From Argyresthia goedartella (Eukaryota > Arthropoda > Insecta > Lepidoptera > Argyresthiidae), in the NCBI GenBank assembly GCA_949825045.1, contig OX463814.1, positions 28,290,383 through 28,354,382 on the forward strand: DNA of 64,000 nucleotides, read 5' to 3'. The notes beneath the pieces were generated by a model that ran no database searches, was not told the DNA's origin, and saw only the letters and a program-made list of their open reading frames with translations. This document shows positions 45,101-54,485 of this stretch, piece by piece. Every line of letters starts with the position of its first letter. The first letter of the stretch is position 1. The translations under genes and the position numbers were made by a program.

Positions 45101-46032
45101 GCATGGTGTGGAAGGAAACAATGATCCTCAGATCTCCAGTCCACACCCGATACCGACATGTGTCCTAACGACTCATACTCCCTCATGAAATCGACGTATT
45201 TTTGTTTAAATACGGCGTCCCTTGACATCTTACGCTCCATCGACATCAATCTCGTCGCAGCCATCTTCCTAGATTCTCCTAGTGGCGGTCGATCGGCCCT
45301 GAAAGGCAGTCGAGTTACAAAACGACCAGAACGAAGGCGACCAGTACTATTCTGGTAAAACAACTCGCACTCTTCTTCGTCTGCGTCGACTCGACGAACG
45401 GTGGGAGGTTCCTCTATCTCCCAGAAACGTTGGATAGCGTCTGACAACGCTGAGCCAATAAGTATGCCATCTGACTCGGCAGGCCTAACCATTGGCAATG
45501 CCGGACCCATGATCACGTGACCAAACTTAGTATCCACAGCAATCAACCCGTCCGGCTGAAGAACTCGCCGATCCGACAACAGAAACCTACCCAGAACGTC
45601 TGCTCCCAGTAGCAGGTCGACCGGGGCTGGAGTGTCAAAATCGGGATCCGCCAACTTGAGTCCTGATGTCAGGAATCGAGCGGCCGGATTCAACTTCACC
45701 AAGGGGTGTCTGCCCATGACATGCGTCATTACTAAAGCTTGCACGGATGTTTTTGTCAAAATGTCATAACGTGGAGAGAACGTGATCACCGATTGACCAA
45801 CTACATTCGTAACCGTAACATTCCCCACGCCCCGTATTGATTTATTATACCTTTTTACCTTGAGGCCCAACCATTTTGCTAAATCATTCGATACAATGCA
45901 GCCCTGAGCTCCAGAATCTAATAGGGCGCGAACGTATGTTGGGTTGCCCGCCAAATCCCAAACAAGCACAGAGGCGATCGGTAAAACCACCGTCTCCGGT
46001 TGGGGGGCAACAAATTGTTGGGCCGCAAATTC
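42102..46032 (-). pseudogene. pol: Element C pol: protease, RT, RNase H, integrase, broken
   Basis: Protease has LLDSGAQGCIVS (about 45900). RT starts near 45100 (IRVVFDGSAPTSNG). It lacks about 16 codons that D keeps between CDIL and DIRMMF, so the motif A region is damaged. TAA interrupts at 44956-44958 (MMFR-stop-TVIHP). Catalytic LYVDDV lies near 44740-44758. The frame changes near 44465. RNase H HGFCDASE is near 44215, and the frame changes again near 44135. From there 677 codons are open: RNase H end (AWTDSQIV), integrase zinc residues (HIKNAHAG...CMPCY), GTDFAGPF, RSDNGTNYIG and HWGGIFEAVVKSAK. The integrase half is intact; RT is not. Confidence 0.88.
42154..42185 (-). promoter_or_regulatory. 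Stem-loop and purine-rich tract before the 3' LTR of C
   Basis: In element orientation GGACAGG, a 6-nt loop and CCTGTCC (42165-42171 and 42178-42184 on plus) are followed by GGGCGGGTGAT and the LTR. Element D has the same arrangement at 54454-54485. It is probably the plus-strand primer (polypurine tract) region with a conserved hairpin. Confidence 0.65.
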
Positions 46033-47819
46033 CTAGCGAGGGCCCCCGGGGCCCCAATCTGCCTGTAACCGATCAGGTAGGCAGCTATACGCCAGAGGGT
46101 CTCATTGTACAAATGGCCCACGCGCCGGTTCCATTGCCACCCTACGACGCCCCCCGAAGCGAGGTGGGCGTGAATTCAACCGTGGCCGCTCCATGAGCGG
46201 GGGGGACATCACATGCGACCGACGAGGACGAGGCGACGAGCGGGGCGACAACTGAGGCGGCGTCCGAACCGCACCCGCATAGCTCGAAGGTGTCCCATGC
46301 CACCCGCCCGTTACGGCCTGCTCAACACTACCAATGTCCCGCTGAGTCGGATGCTGAGTCGCAACCGAAAACTCAGGGCCCCCCATGTGATGACCCTGAG
46401 TGCGGCCCTGCACCCCTGGGTGGCCGCGTGCTTGTAGCCCCATTGCCCGCTGAGTCGGATGCTGAGTCGCAACCGAAAACTCAGGGCCCCCCATGTGATG
46501 ACCCTGAGTGCGGCCCTGCACCCTAGTACTGCCCTGTGCACGTGGGGACGTTGACCCCTGAGTTGTGCTCCGAGTCGCAAACGATTTCTCAGGGCCCCTT
46601 GCCGTGTCACCCTGGGTACGGCCCTGTGGTGGCTGTTGGCCGGACCGGTTCATGCACAACAGATTGTTGTGGGCCCCACCACAATATCCGCACATTTGTG
46701 TGCGCGTGCAGTCCCTAGCCATGCGTGGCCCGAGGCACAGAAAACACCAGCCCCGCTGCTTGGCCATCTGGCGCCGTCCCTGAACCCGAAGTTCCCCGAA
46801 CTTATTGCAATTGGCCACAGCATGGCCAATCTGCCTACAACATGGGCAGGTCTCACTATGTGGGGTCAATGCACTCACAGTCCCATATGACTGCCGGTTG
46901 GTGCGGTCCTTCCTCGTCGGAGGGCCCCTACTCACAGCGCTCCCGGCAGCTCTCTGTGGCTCCGAAGGATGGGTGACCGTCAACCCCAAATTCTCTGTTC
47001 GTCGAGACTCCTCTTCCAAAAATCCGACCAAGTCGGAGAAGGCGGGCAGGTCCTCGGCCGACCTCCCATGAGACTGTTCGAAACGAGTCTGCACGTTAGC
47101 GGGTAGGCGGGAAAGTACAATGTACAACAGTAAGTACGACCATTCACCAACCGGAAGTCCAAGATTCTCTAGAGCCTTGGTGATGGACAACAATGGGTTC
47201 AAAACCTCCGTCTGTATGGCCCCAACCTTGTTCACAACCGGGATGCTAAACAAACGGTTCAGTTGGGCATCGGCCAACCTCCGTTTGTTGTGGTAACGTC
47301 TGACCAACAATTGCCTGGCCGTCGGCAGGTAGGCTCACCCCTCAATGCTGCCACCTGCTGAGCCATCTTGAAAGACTTGGTAATGTCCGATCGCAAGTGC
47401 ACCAAACTGTCGAACAGATTGATGAAGCTCATCCATTCACCGGACACGCCGTCAAAGGTAGGCATAGTTATAACGGGTAACCTGGTCCCCGATCCCTGAT
47501 GCGGCAGAGGTGCTTCAATGTCACCACCATGGCTGGACTCGCGCTGTCTACGTATGTCCGCAGCCTTCTGCGTGATAGCAGCTGCCATCTCCATACATTG
47601 GTCGACATCCCCTATCAACCGTGACAGCCTGTCAGGTGCACAACCATCAACTGATTCCGCCTGCGCGGACAATTCGAGCACCCTATTGTAACGTTCCTTA
47701 ACGTCCATAGACCGCTCCAATACCACATCATGCCTATCTAAACGGTCTATCAGACCGTGTGCGGAGGAAAACCATCTGAGTTCCTTAGAAACACCCTTCT
47801 GGATTTCAGATAACGACAT
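46033..47819 (-). pseudogene. gag: Element C gag, ending at a UAG shared with D
   Basis: The N-terminal part (47819-47330) is helical with the capsid segment PTFDGVSGEWMSFINLF. The frame is lost near 47325 and resumes at 47310 (YHNKRRLADAQLNRLF). Two zinc knuckles follow (CPCCRQIGHAVANC; CFLCLGPRMARDC and CGYCGGAHN). Then comes a Gly/Gln/Thr-rich tail with an in-frame 108-bp tandem duplication. TGA at 46102-46104 replaces a Trp codon (compare GWDPL in D). The frame then runs to TAG 46033-46035, after which pol continues in the same frame. The protein would form the particle and bind RNA. Confidence 0.85.
46338..46523 (-). repeat. 108-bp-period tandem repeat in gag of element C
   Basis: Two copies of 78 nearly identical bp (46338-46415 and 46446-46523). 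The period is a multiple of three, so each copy encodes GPEFSVATQHPTQR in frame. It lies in the low-complexity tail of gag. A third, weaker match follows near 46555-46610. Confidence 0.85.
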
Positions 47820-48344
47820 GATCGGAACGATATTTACTCACAATTTGCAGTAACTCAATTTTATTGGACCCTTCAGTTTATAACCCAAATGAGGGAACCC
47901 TAAACTATAACTTAAATAATGTTGTTTTCCTTAAACAATAGGAACCGAGTTTTATATCTATATAAATTCTGTAAATAACAAGTTAGTTTCCCTTTATTAT
48001 TATAACACACACAGATAGCCAATATTAGTTCAGGTTATAAATTGCTATAAACTGAAAACAATGTAATAGCCTGCTGTCAATAGATGTAACTACCTATGTA
48101 ACCTAATACAATGCGTACCTAAGTTGAGTACCAGTACAACTGGTCATTTAGGGAAAACTGTAATATCTGTCTGTCTACTACCAGCAATAGATTTATAGCT
48201 TACAAATACTACCAATCTATGTGGATATAGGAACAAAAGAGTAACCTAACCGCCTAGATCCTACAGATTGATAGTCCCCAGTCGTGCTTTCCTGAAGCCC
48301 TTGACGGCTGCAAATCTCAGGAAACCACGCTCTAGCTACCAAAA
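47820..48344 (-). other. 5' leader of element C with primer-binding site
   Basis: About 525 bp between the 5' LTR and gag. The PBS candidate is TGGTAGCTAG (48332-48341 on plus, read on minus), 3 bp inside the LTR. The following GCGTGGTTTCC is shared with the leader of D. The first bases agree with the complement of initiator tRNA-Met, but the match is short. Confidence 0.55.
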
Positions 48345-48889
48345 TGTTCAGGCTTCTCAGCACCTAATGACCTCGTAGGGGTCCATCAGCTACGAGGTAG
48401 CGTGACGATCAGGTTCCAAGAAGTGATGAACGTCGGCGATTCACCGAGCTAAAGTTTTGTGGGGTAGATCTAACCTGGTCTGTGCTTCGGTCTCGTCAAC
48501 CTTCTGTCTCTCTGCAAGGCCCGGGCGCGCCCTAGGCTCTTCTTGGTAGACAGGTTCTTCAGCCAACCAGGTATGACTGGCGGGCCAGCGTCAATGAGCA
48601 CAGTGGTCCAACACAGGTTATGTTTCTACGTGGTAAATACGAATCGGGCACGAAAATCCGATTTTTATCTGGTTCGAGAGACAACGGCACACTCAGCTAT
48701 ATTAATAATCCTGAGGGAATCCCGAATACATTCCAGATGCCCTTTGATTTAATTTCAACAATCTAATCAACACGTTTTCATTGCGGGGTTTTTTCCGTCT
48801 GTCTGTCAAAACTGCCAGATTGACAGCTAACGTCAAATTAAAATGACCGTTCAGAAACCATCGATCGAATATCGATTTGGAATCGAACA
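48345..48889 (-). repeat. 5' LTR of BEL element C
   Basis: 545 bp; the partner of 41610-42153, with about 13 differences including one small indel (CTCTAGTAGA/CTTGGTAGA). Followed on plus by the target duplication TATAC. Confidence 0.92.
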
Positions 48890-48894
48890 TATAC

Positions 48895-49280
48895 AAAACA
48901 TAAAAAGACGGGACCTTCTTTGTGCCACTTACCCCTACTAGGGCTCATCTTAGAGGGATCAACGTATGTTTGTCTCCGAACTATTCCAAACAAAGTTCCG
49001 GTGTCAAACTTTCTGCTTTCGGCTTTTGCATCTAGAATCGTTCGTTGACTAGTCTACTACGCTAGATTCGGAGTAAGAGCTGTGCAAAGTTTGGGGAGCG
49101 AATAACTCAGTGGATGTGAGTGAACATGGAGTGAAACTAATATGTTCGTGTTTACTTACATTTGCGAGATGTATAGTTCTGATATCATTGTATGTTTGAG
49201 CAGATGGAATTTCTAAGTTGTCCTACTCGTTGGCTGACTTCTTTGCGTATTTCTTACAAGAAATCACATATTCCTCGGTT
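48895..49280. other. Noncoding spacer; nothing recognised
   Basis: No gene or recognisable repeat apart from the edge of the LINE tail at its right end. Confidence 0.45.
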
Positions 49281-49860
49281 CAAAGTCAAAGTCAAGTCAA
49301 AGTATAAGTTCTTTATTACTGTAGATATTTACATATACTTAGCAAACGTCATTTTTTGCCTCTTCTCTACATTGGACCACTGTGGGAGAGCAGGGCGTAG
49401 AAACTCCCACAAATTGATTTTTAGATCTCTTTTAAAAATAGGTTGTGCTTAACTATTAAAAATATGAAAAAATAATTATTATGATTTATAAGCAGGAATA
49501 AATAATTACAAAATTATTAACAGCAAGGTCTGTGTTGAGCTAGATTAACCCCATACAGTCCTGTCATTTAAGTAATGTTGAACATTGTAATATCCCTTTT
49601 TCGACAAAGTTGCTTTAACATGCTTTTTAAATTTCTCAAATGGCAATTTAAAAATCTCCAGAGGTATCTTATTATAGTAGAGAATACACTGACCCTTGAA
49701 ATAATTGCTAACCTTCGCGTGTCTAAATCGGGGTGCACGCAGTCTGTGATTATTTCTTAGGTTAAAATTACAGCTATCGCTACGTTTGGAAAATGTTGTA
49801 AGGTTCTTGCGTACTGCAGCGTGAACTCGCAGACGTCGTTTTAAGACTCCTTTGTAATGC
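49281..49860 (-). mobile_element. CR1-like LINE, 3' end fragment
   Basis: The minus strand reads HYKGVLKRRLRVHAAVRKN, RAPRFRHAKVSNYFKGQ and KKGYYNVQHYLNDRTVWG to a TAG at 49540-49542. The 3' UTR ends in the tandem tail CAAAGT/ACTTTG (49281-49303). It is the same family and same end as the plus-strand fragment at 7350-7814. The coding part is short but lightly damaged. Confidence 0.82.
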
Positions 49861-50967
49861 TTTTTTTCATTTCGATTTTATTGGGATACAGGCTGGTTGA
49901 TGTTTCATAAGGTTATGCGAAATTGAAAGTTCGAATTATTCTAGATTCTTATTGGTAGTTGTCAGTTTTGGCAGGACTGGAAAAAATCATTTTCATTTAG
50001 CTGTTGGAGTCGAAAGCATTTTGGTGCACATTTTCAGTTTTGTACAGTTTTGATCGCGTTGGACGTGGTCGTTTAATGTGTTTTGGGCAGTCTTGACACA
50101 AAAAGAATTATCCTTGGGCAAGAATTGATGCCGGCCTAAAATATTGCTGGCGTTTTCCCGATATTTCATCCATTATTTCATCTGAACTCAAAGACCAGAC
50201 GTCGGAAGCGATCTGGGTATGTATTTGGTGTTTATATTCCATGGTGGCATTTTGGTCGTGTCAGCGTTATTCTGGTACTTATCATTATATCTTATTTGTA
50301 GCTTTAGGTGGAAAGCTGCGAATTTTTTGAAAACTACACCGCGGACACGTAGTCCTCACCAAGGCGTGCTTTGTAGCAGGCAGACGCAGGCAGGCAGGCG
50401 TACTTGAAGGAGGAACTTGGACGCCGCTTCAGGAGATCCCGTATTTTTTTGACCCAATCCATTTTTTTGTTTATTTGAACTGTTATATGTATTTTAATTT
50501 TAATTTCATTTCATAGCGCGGCTTCACTCTTTCGACAACTTTATATCTTTGAACAGGATTAGGTCGTCTGTTAATTATTACATCTAAATTCCTAAAGGCA
50601 TTTGCACTCCACCGTTAAAGATATTTTCGTCATACTTTTGGGCAATCGTTCATATAACCCCTCGTTTATTCCATACGCACTTCATATCCTCCACATACAA
50701 TCATTTCATTTTCACGTCAAGTCCTGATCAAAGTGCGCATACAGCGTCAAAAGCAATTTCGGTGTTCATTTGCGACATAGACAATTTCAGTTTTTTATCT
50801 CTTTTCTGGTTTAATTTTTGGTTTTGGACACGTTTGTCATTCAATATTTTGTTGTAAACTTTTGGTTTTATTATTAAAATAAATTATACGTGTTTTGTCA
50901 GTGAATGTTTTTAATTACTAATTTATCACTGCAGTACATACATTATATTTTCGAAAATAAATTGACT
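49861..50967. other. Noncoding interval; nothing firmly recognised
   Basis: AT-rich with a GC-richer patch at 50335-50410 containing CAGGCAGACGCAGGCAGGCAGGCG. The ORF at 50219-50407 begins with a hydrophobic run and ends in that patch; it has no family features and no splice context that I can support. It may be LINE 5' sequence. Confidence 0.4.
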
Positions 50968-51452
50968 AGCTACTGTTAGTATGTCAATTTATTTAAAAAG
51001 CTCTCTTCAGGAGTCTTTCGTTTTAAATTATAAATTGCTCGAATAGCTCTTTTCTGTAAAATAAAAATAGTTTGAATATCCGCTGCTTTCCCCCACAACA
51101 AGATACCATAGGACACTATGAAAGTAACTAAAATATACTAGCCTAGATGTAGCCACATCCGTGCTTTGTCTGATGTTCCTAACAGCGTAAGCCGCAGAAC
51201 TTAATTTATCAGCCAATTTATCTATGTGGGGTCCCCACTGCAATTTTCTATCAATGGTTATTCCAAGAAACTTCGTATCATTTACTAATTCTAACGTGCT
51301 GTTGTCTAACACTAAACTGGTCTCAACTTGCCTGACATTTGGAAGTGAGAATTTGATACCCTTGGTTTTACTAGCGTTTAACAATAAATTATTAACTGTG
51401 AACCAATTCAAGGTTAAAAATAATACACCATTAACATCATCAAAATCTGCAT
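50968..51452 (-). pseudogene. LINE RT fragment whose end is duplicated in reverse
   Basis: The minus strand carries a CR1-like RT segment (NWFTVNNLLLNASKTKG, FLGITIDRKLQWGPHIDKL, SRLVYFSYFHSV). It lacks the catalytic domain upstream. Its distal 214 bp (50968-51181) reappear as an inverted copy at 51459-51671. The frame breaks near 51110 (SVLWYLVV, where Met-Ser-Tyr-Gly is usual). Confidence 0.8.
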
Positions 51453-51671
51453 TTTGTCAGGAACATCAGACAAAGCACGGATGTGGCTACATCTAGGCTA
51501 GTATATTTTAGTTACTTTCATAGTGTCCTATGGTATCTTGTTGTGGGGGAAAGCAGCGGATATTCAAACAATGTTTATTTTACAGAAAAGAGCTATTCGA
51601 GCAATTTATAATTTAAAACGAAAGACTCCTTAAGAGAGCTTTTTAAATAAATTGACATACTAACAGTAGCT
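50968..51671. repeat. Long inverted repeat, 214-bp arms
   Basis: Left arm 50968-51181 and right arm 51459-51671 are reverse complements with only a few differences. The spacer is 277 bp (51182-51458). A transcript across it could fold into a long duplex. Confidence 0.85.
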
Positions 51672-51714
51672 ATTCAAGGCAAAGACAATACAGCTAGGCA
51701 AGGCAAAGGCAATA

Positions 51715-53245
51715 CAAGGCAAATCAACTACTGATGCCGGTATTGAGTTAATATCACAATATATGTATATGATGCCTGGAAGGAGTCGCATGATGCTCTA
51801 GGAGTATTTTGAAATTTGTCTTAGGCTTTTGATTGAGTTGACCATGGGAAATTGATCAGGAATTTACATCACTATGGAATTAGGGATAACTCTTTAGACC
51901 TTCTCTCTTCTTATCTAAATGACAGGATAAAGAGAGTTGACATTAATGGAAAACGATCTCCAGTGTCTATTGTTACTATGAGTGTACCGCAGGGTTCCAT
52001 ACTCGGGCCATTCCTGTTTTCGGTTTATATTAATGACCTGCCACATCTTGTCAGAGATAATCATGAGATTGTACTGTTTGCAGATGACACTTCACTTTTG
52101 TTTAAAATGAAACGACGCAGTTTGAACTTTGAAGATGTGAATAATGCAATCTCAAAGGCAGTCAATTGGTTTAGTGCCAATAATCTTTTACTGAACAATA
52201 ACAAAACTAAATGTATTCGGTTTATACTCCCCAATGTTAAACAAGTCTCGGCTAATGTTAATGTTAAAGGTGAAAATTTAGAAATTGTAGATAGCATGGT
52301 ATTCCTAGGAATTACCTTAGATAATAAGCTTCAGTGGGGCCCACACATAGATAAGCTATCGAAAAAACTCAGTTTCGCAGTTTATGCAGTTAAAAAAAAC
52401 CGTCTTTTTACGGACGTGGAAATAGCTAGACTAGTTTACTTCAGCTACTTCCATAGCATTATGTCTTACGGCAAACTGATGTGGGGGAACGCTGCAGACT
52501 TTAACATAATATTTGTGCTGCAAAAGAGGGCTGTTCGTGCAATCTACAATGTGGGTCCCAGAGAGTCCCTGCGTTGTAAATTTTAGGAAATTAACATTAT
52601 GACAGTGCCGTGTCAGTATATTTATGAAAACCTAATGTACGTTCATAAAAATATTGATAAATTTCCTAAGAATAGCGACGCGACAGGCACAATGTCAACA
52701 CTTGAAATAGGAATAAACTAGCTATACTACTAGGCTCCATAAGGTTAATGAATCTTTTAAAGGGCAATGTATTCGCTTTTACAACAAAATACCGACTGAG
52801 TTACAAGAATTGTCTGTAAATAAATTTAAAAATGTTGTTAAAAATCACTTATGTAAAAAAGCTTACTACAAAATATCAGATTATATAGAAAACAGGAAAG
52901 CTTGGGAAGGTGTTTGCTCCAATTCTGTCAAAAATAACGTGTAAAGCTGGAGGTTTCTAGTCGCCTCTTTGCCTCCAGCATCTAAAACATTGAGGTAACG
53001 GAATTCAAATTGAGTTCTATATTTCCCTGTACCTTATACATGTGTTAGTTTAAGATTTGACATTCTCCAAATGTTACCTATGTGTTTCTTATGGAAATAA
53101 ACTCTTTTTGAATTTGAATTTCGAATTACAATTTTGAATTTGAATTTTGAATTTGAATTTTGAATTTGAATTTTGAATTTGAATTTTGAATTTGAATTTT
53201 GAATTTGAATTTGAATTTTGAATTTGAATTTTGAATTTTTGTATT
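51715..53245 (+). pseudogene. CR1-like LINE RT, 5' truncated, with hexamer tail
   Basis: The plus strand starts in the fingers (KSTTDAGIELI). It has stops and frame changes to 51850, then 244 open codons with GSILGPFLFSVYINDL, catalytic FADDTS (about 52078-52096), NWFSANNLLLNNNKTK, LGITLDNKLQWGPHID and RAVRAIYNVGPRESL. A stop follows at 52584-52586, then decayed C-terminal sequence ending AYYKISDYIENRKAWE (about 52860-52910). The 3' UTR ends in a long TTTGAA/TTTTGAA repeat tail at 53101-53240. It is related to the LINEs at 15207-19990 and 60150-62900. Confidence 0.85.
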
Positions 53246-53800
53246 AATGTGTAAATTTTTTGCAGTTCTACAAACCAACTTGAAAGTTTTGGAATATTTT
53301 TTAACATAGTCATGAAACTTTTTGACCACTGTGATCGGAAGTTAAGCAGTTAATTACACTTTTACTTGTGATTGCACAGTCACAAATAACGTTATCTAAG
53401 CAAGTTTGGCTGGTAAGTGTAAATCTAGTTGGCTCTAAAAATACATGACATAAGTTAAACGATTTGAATAAAGTTATTAATCGTTGTTTCATTGTTGTTC
53501 CTACAAGCGAATCTACATTAAGATCGCCACAAATAATTAACTTTTTTCTGTTATTACATAGTTTAGTGAGGGTTTCCTCCATAATTTTCTCAAATATTTC
53601 GAAATTGCCATGGCCTTTTTCATCCCTCGGTGGCCTGTAGACACAAACAATAATATGGCTATCCAACTCAACACAGGATACCTCTATTTGTCTTTCAGCA
53701 ATAAGTGCAAGAATATCTTTGCGTTGTTTTACCGTAATATAATTTTTCACTAAGATTAAAGAACAACCACATGACATGTTACATCGTATTCACAAGTAAG
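53246..53800 (-). pseudogene. CR1-like LINE endonuclease fragment, reversed against its neighbour
   Basis: On minus 53777-53310 reads SLILVKNYITVKQRKDIL, CVYRPPRDEKGHGNFEIF, CGDLNVDSLVG, FLEPTRFTLTSQTCLDN and SDHSGQKVS. Then, after a deletion, it has FHDYVKKYSKTFKLVCRTAKN, the endonuclease-RT linker, up to the repeat tail of the neighbouring LINE. The GDLN motif, changed in the related copy at 3743-4925, is kept here. The N-terminal catalytic part of the endonuclease is missing. Confidence 0.8.
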
Positions 53801-53894
53801 ATTGGCTACACAAGCCACATGCGAGCACACGAGCGGGTTCGAAGCTCATGAAGCGGTCGCCGTGACCGAAATCGGTCGGACCACTTATATATAT

Positions 53895-54453
53895 TGATTA
53901 ATTCCACGCCTCACCGAACGGCGTGGAATCCTGAGGGGTTGTGCCTTTGCCACGTGAGAGAAAAGAAGTGATGAAATTGGTTACTGACCTTGTCTCCGTA
54001 GGCAGGAAATCGAAAGCTCGATTCGAGACGGGAATACGGGAAAAGGGCACAGTTTGGGATAGGATATGGAGTGAATCGAAACCTATCGTTGCTGCCGACG
54101 CTGTCGCCGGCGTGCTGCCTGCCGTGACCGTGGAGTCGCCGCTACCGATGCGACGATGTCCAATCAACAGGAATCACTTGGCCGCTGACGCGAATCTACT
54201 TATTTCCCGACGATGTCGATGATTAACACTCCAACCAGGCCCGACGCCTGTATTTAGTAATTGGTACACCGAAATACCATCAATGACACGAGGCCCGAGC
54301 CTACATGTTTGTTCTCACCGACGAGAAAGACCAAGAGAAAGATTAACCTCCAATTTTACATCTCGTTTCCGATACGAGTGACAGCTGCGGTTCTGTTTCC
54401 GTTCCGAGTCGCGCAACAAGAGGAGGTGCGTTCCGAAGCACAAATATTAAACA
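53895..54453 (-). repeat. 3' LTR of BEL element D
   Basis: 559 bp; in element orientation it starts TGTTTAATATTTG. Contains a palindromic CCACGCC...GGCGTGG pair near its end (53904-53928). Differs from the 5' LTR at positions such as TGATTA/TGGTTG at its boundary. Confidence 0.92.
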
Positions 54454-54485
54454 GTCACCCGCCCGGACAGGCCCGAACCTGTCCC
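54454..54485 (-). promoter_or_regulatory. Stem-loop and purine-rich tract before the 3' LTR of D
   Basis: In element orientation GGACAGG, 6 nt and CCTGTCC (54465-54471 and 54478-54484) are followed by GGGCGGGTGAC and the LTR. The geometry is the same as in element C. Confidence 0.65.

Larger units (their letters stand above)
41610..48889 (-). mobile_element. BEL/Pao retrotransposon C
   Basis: Complete element of about 7.28 kb on the minus strand. LTRs are 41610-42153 (3') and 48345-48889 (5'). The target duplication is TATAC (41605-41609 and 48890-48894). It is more GC-rich than its surroundings. It encodes gag and pol without env and is related to element D in sequence, gene order, gag-pol junction and 3' stem-loop, but has different LTRs. 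The LTRs differ at about 13 positions, making it the oldest of the complete BEL elements here. Confidence 0.94.

Noticed and set aside
46213..47071. Several plus-strand ORFs of 60-88 codons
   Set aside because: Shadows of the GC-rich, repetitive gag tail of element C on minus.
53089..53329. Repetitive ORFs rich in Asn, Ser, Lys and Phe
   Set aside because: Reading of the TTTGAA tail repeat of a LINE.
53838..53862. GGTTCGAA-like box near GAGCGGGTTCGAAGCTC
   Set aside because: No acceptor stem, D arm or anticodon arm could be built around it, so not a tRNA gene.
53898..54222. Overlapping ORFs on both strands, about 90 codons, repeated at 63326-63662
   Set aside because: Both copies lie wholly in the LTRs of element D; the duplication is LTR identity and not a gene pair.
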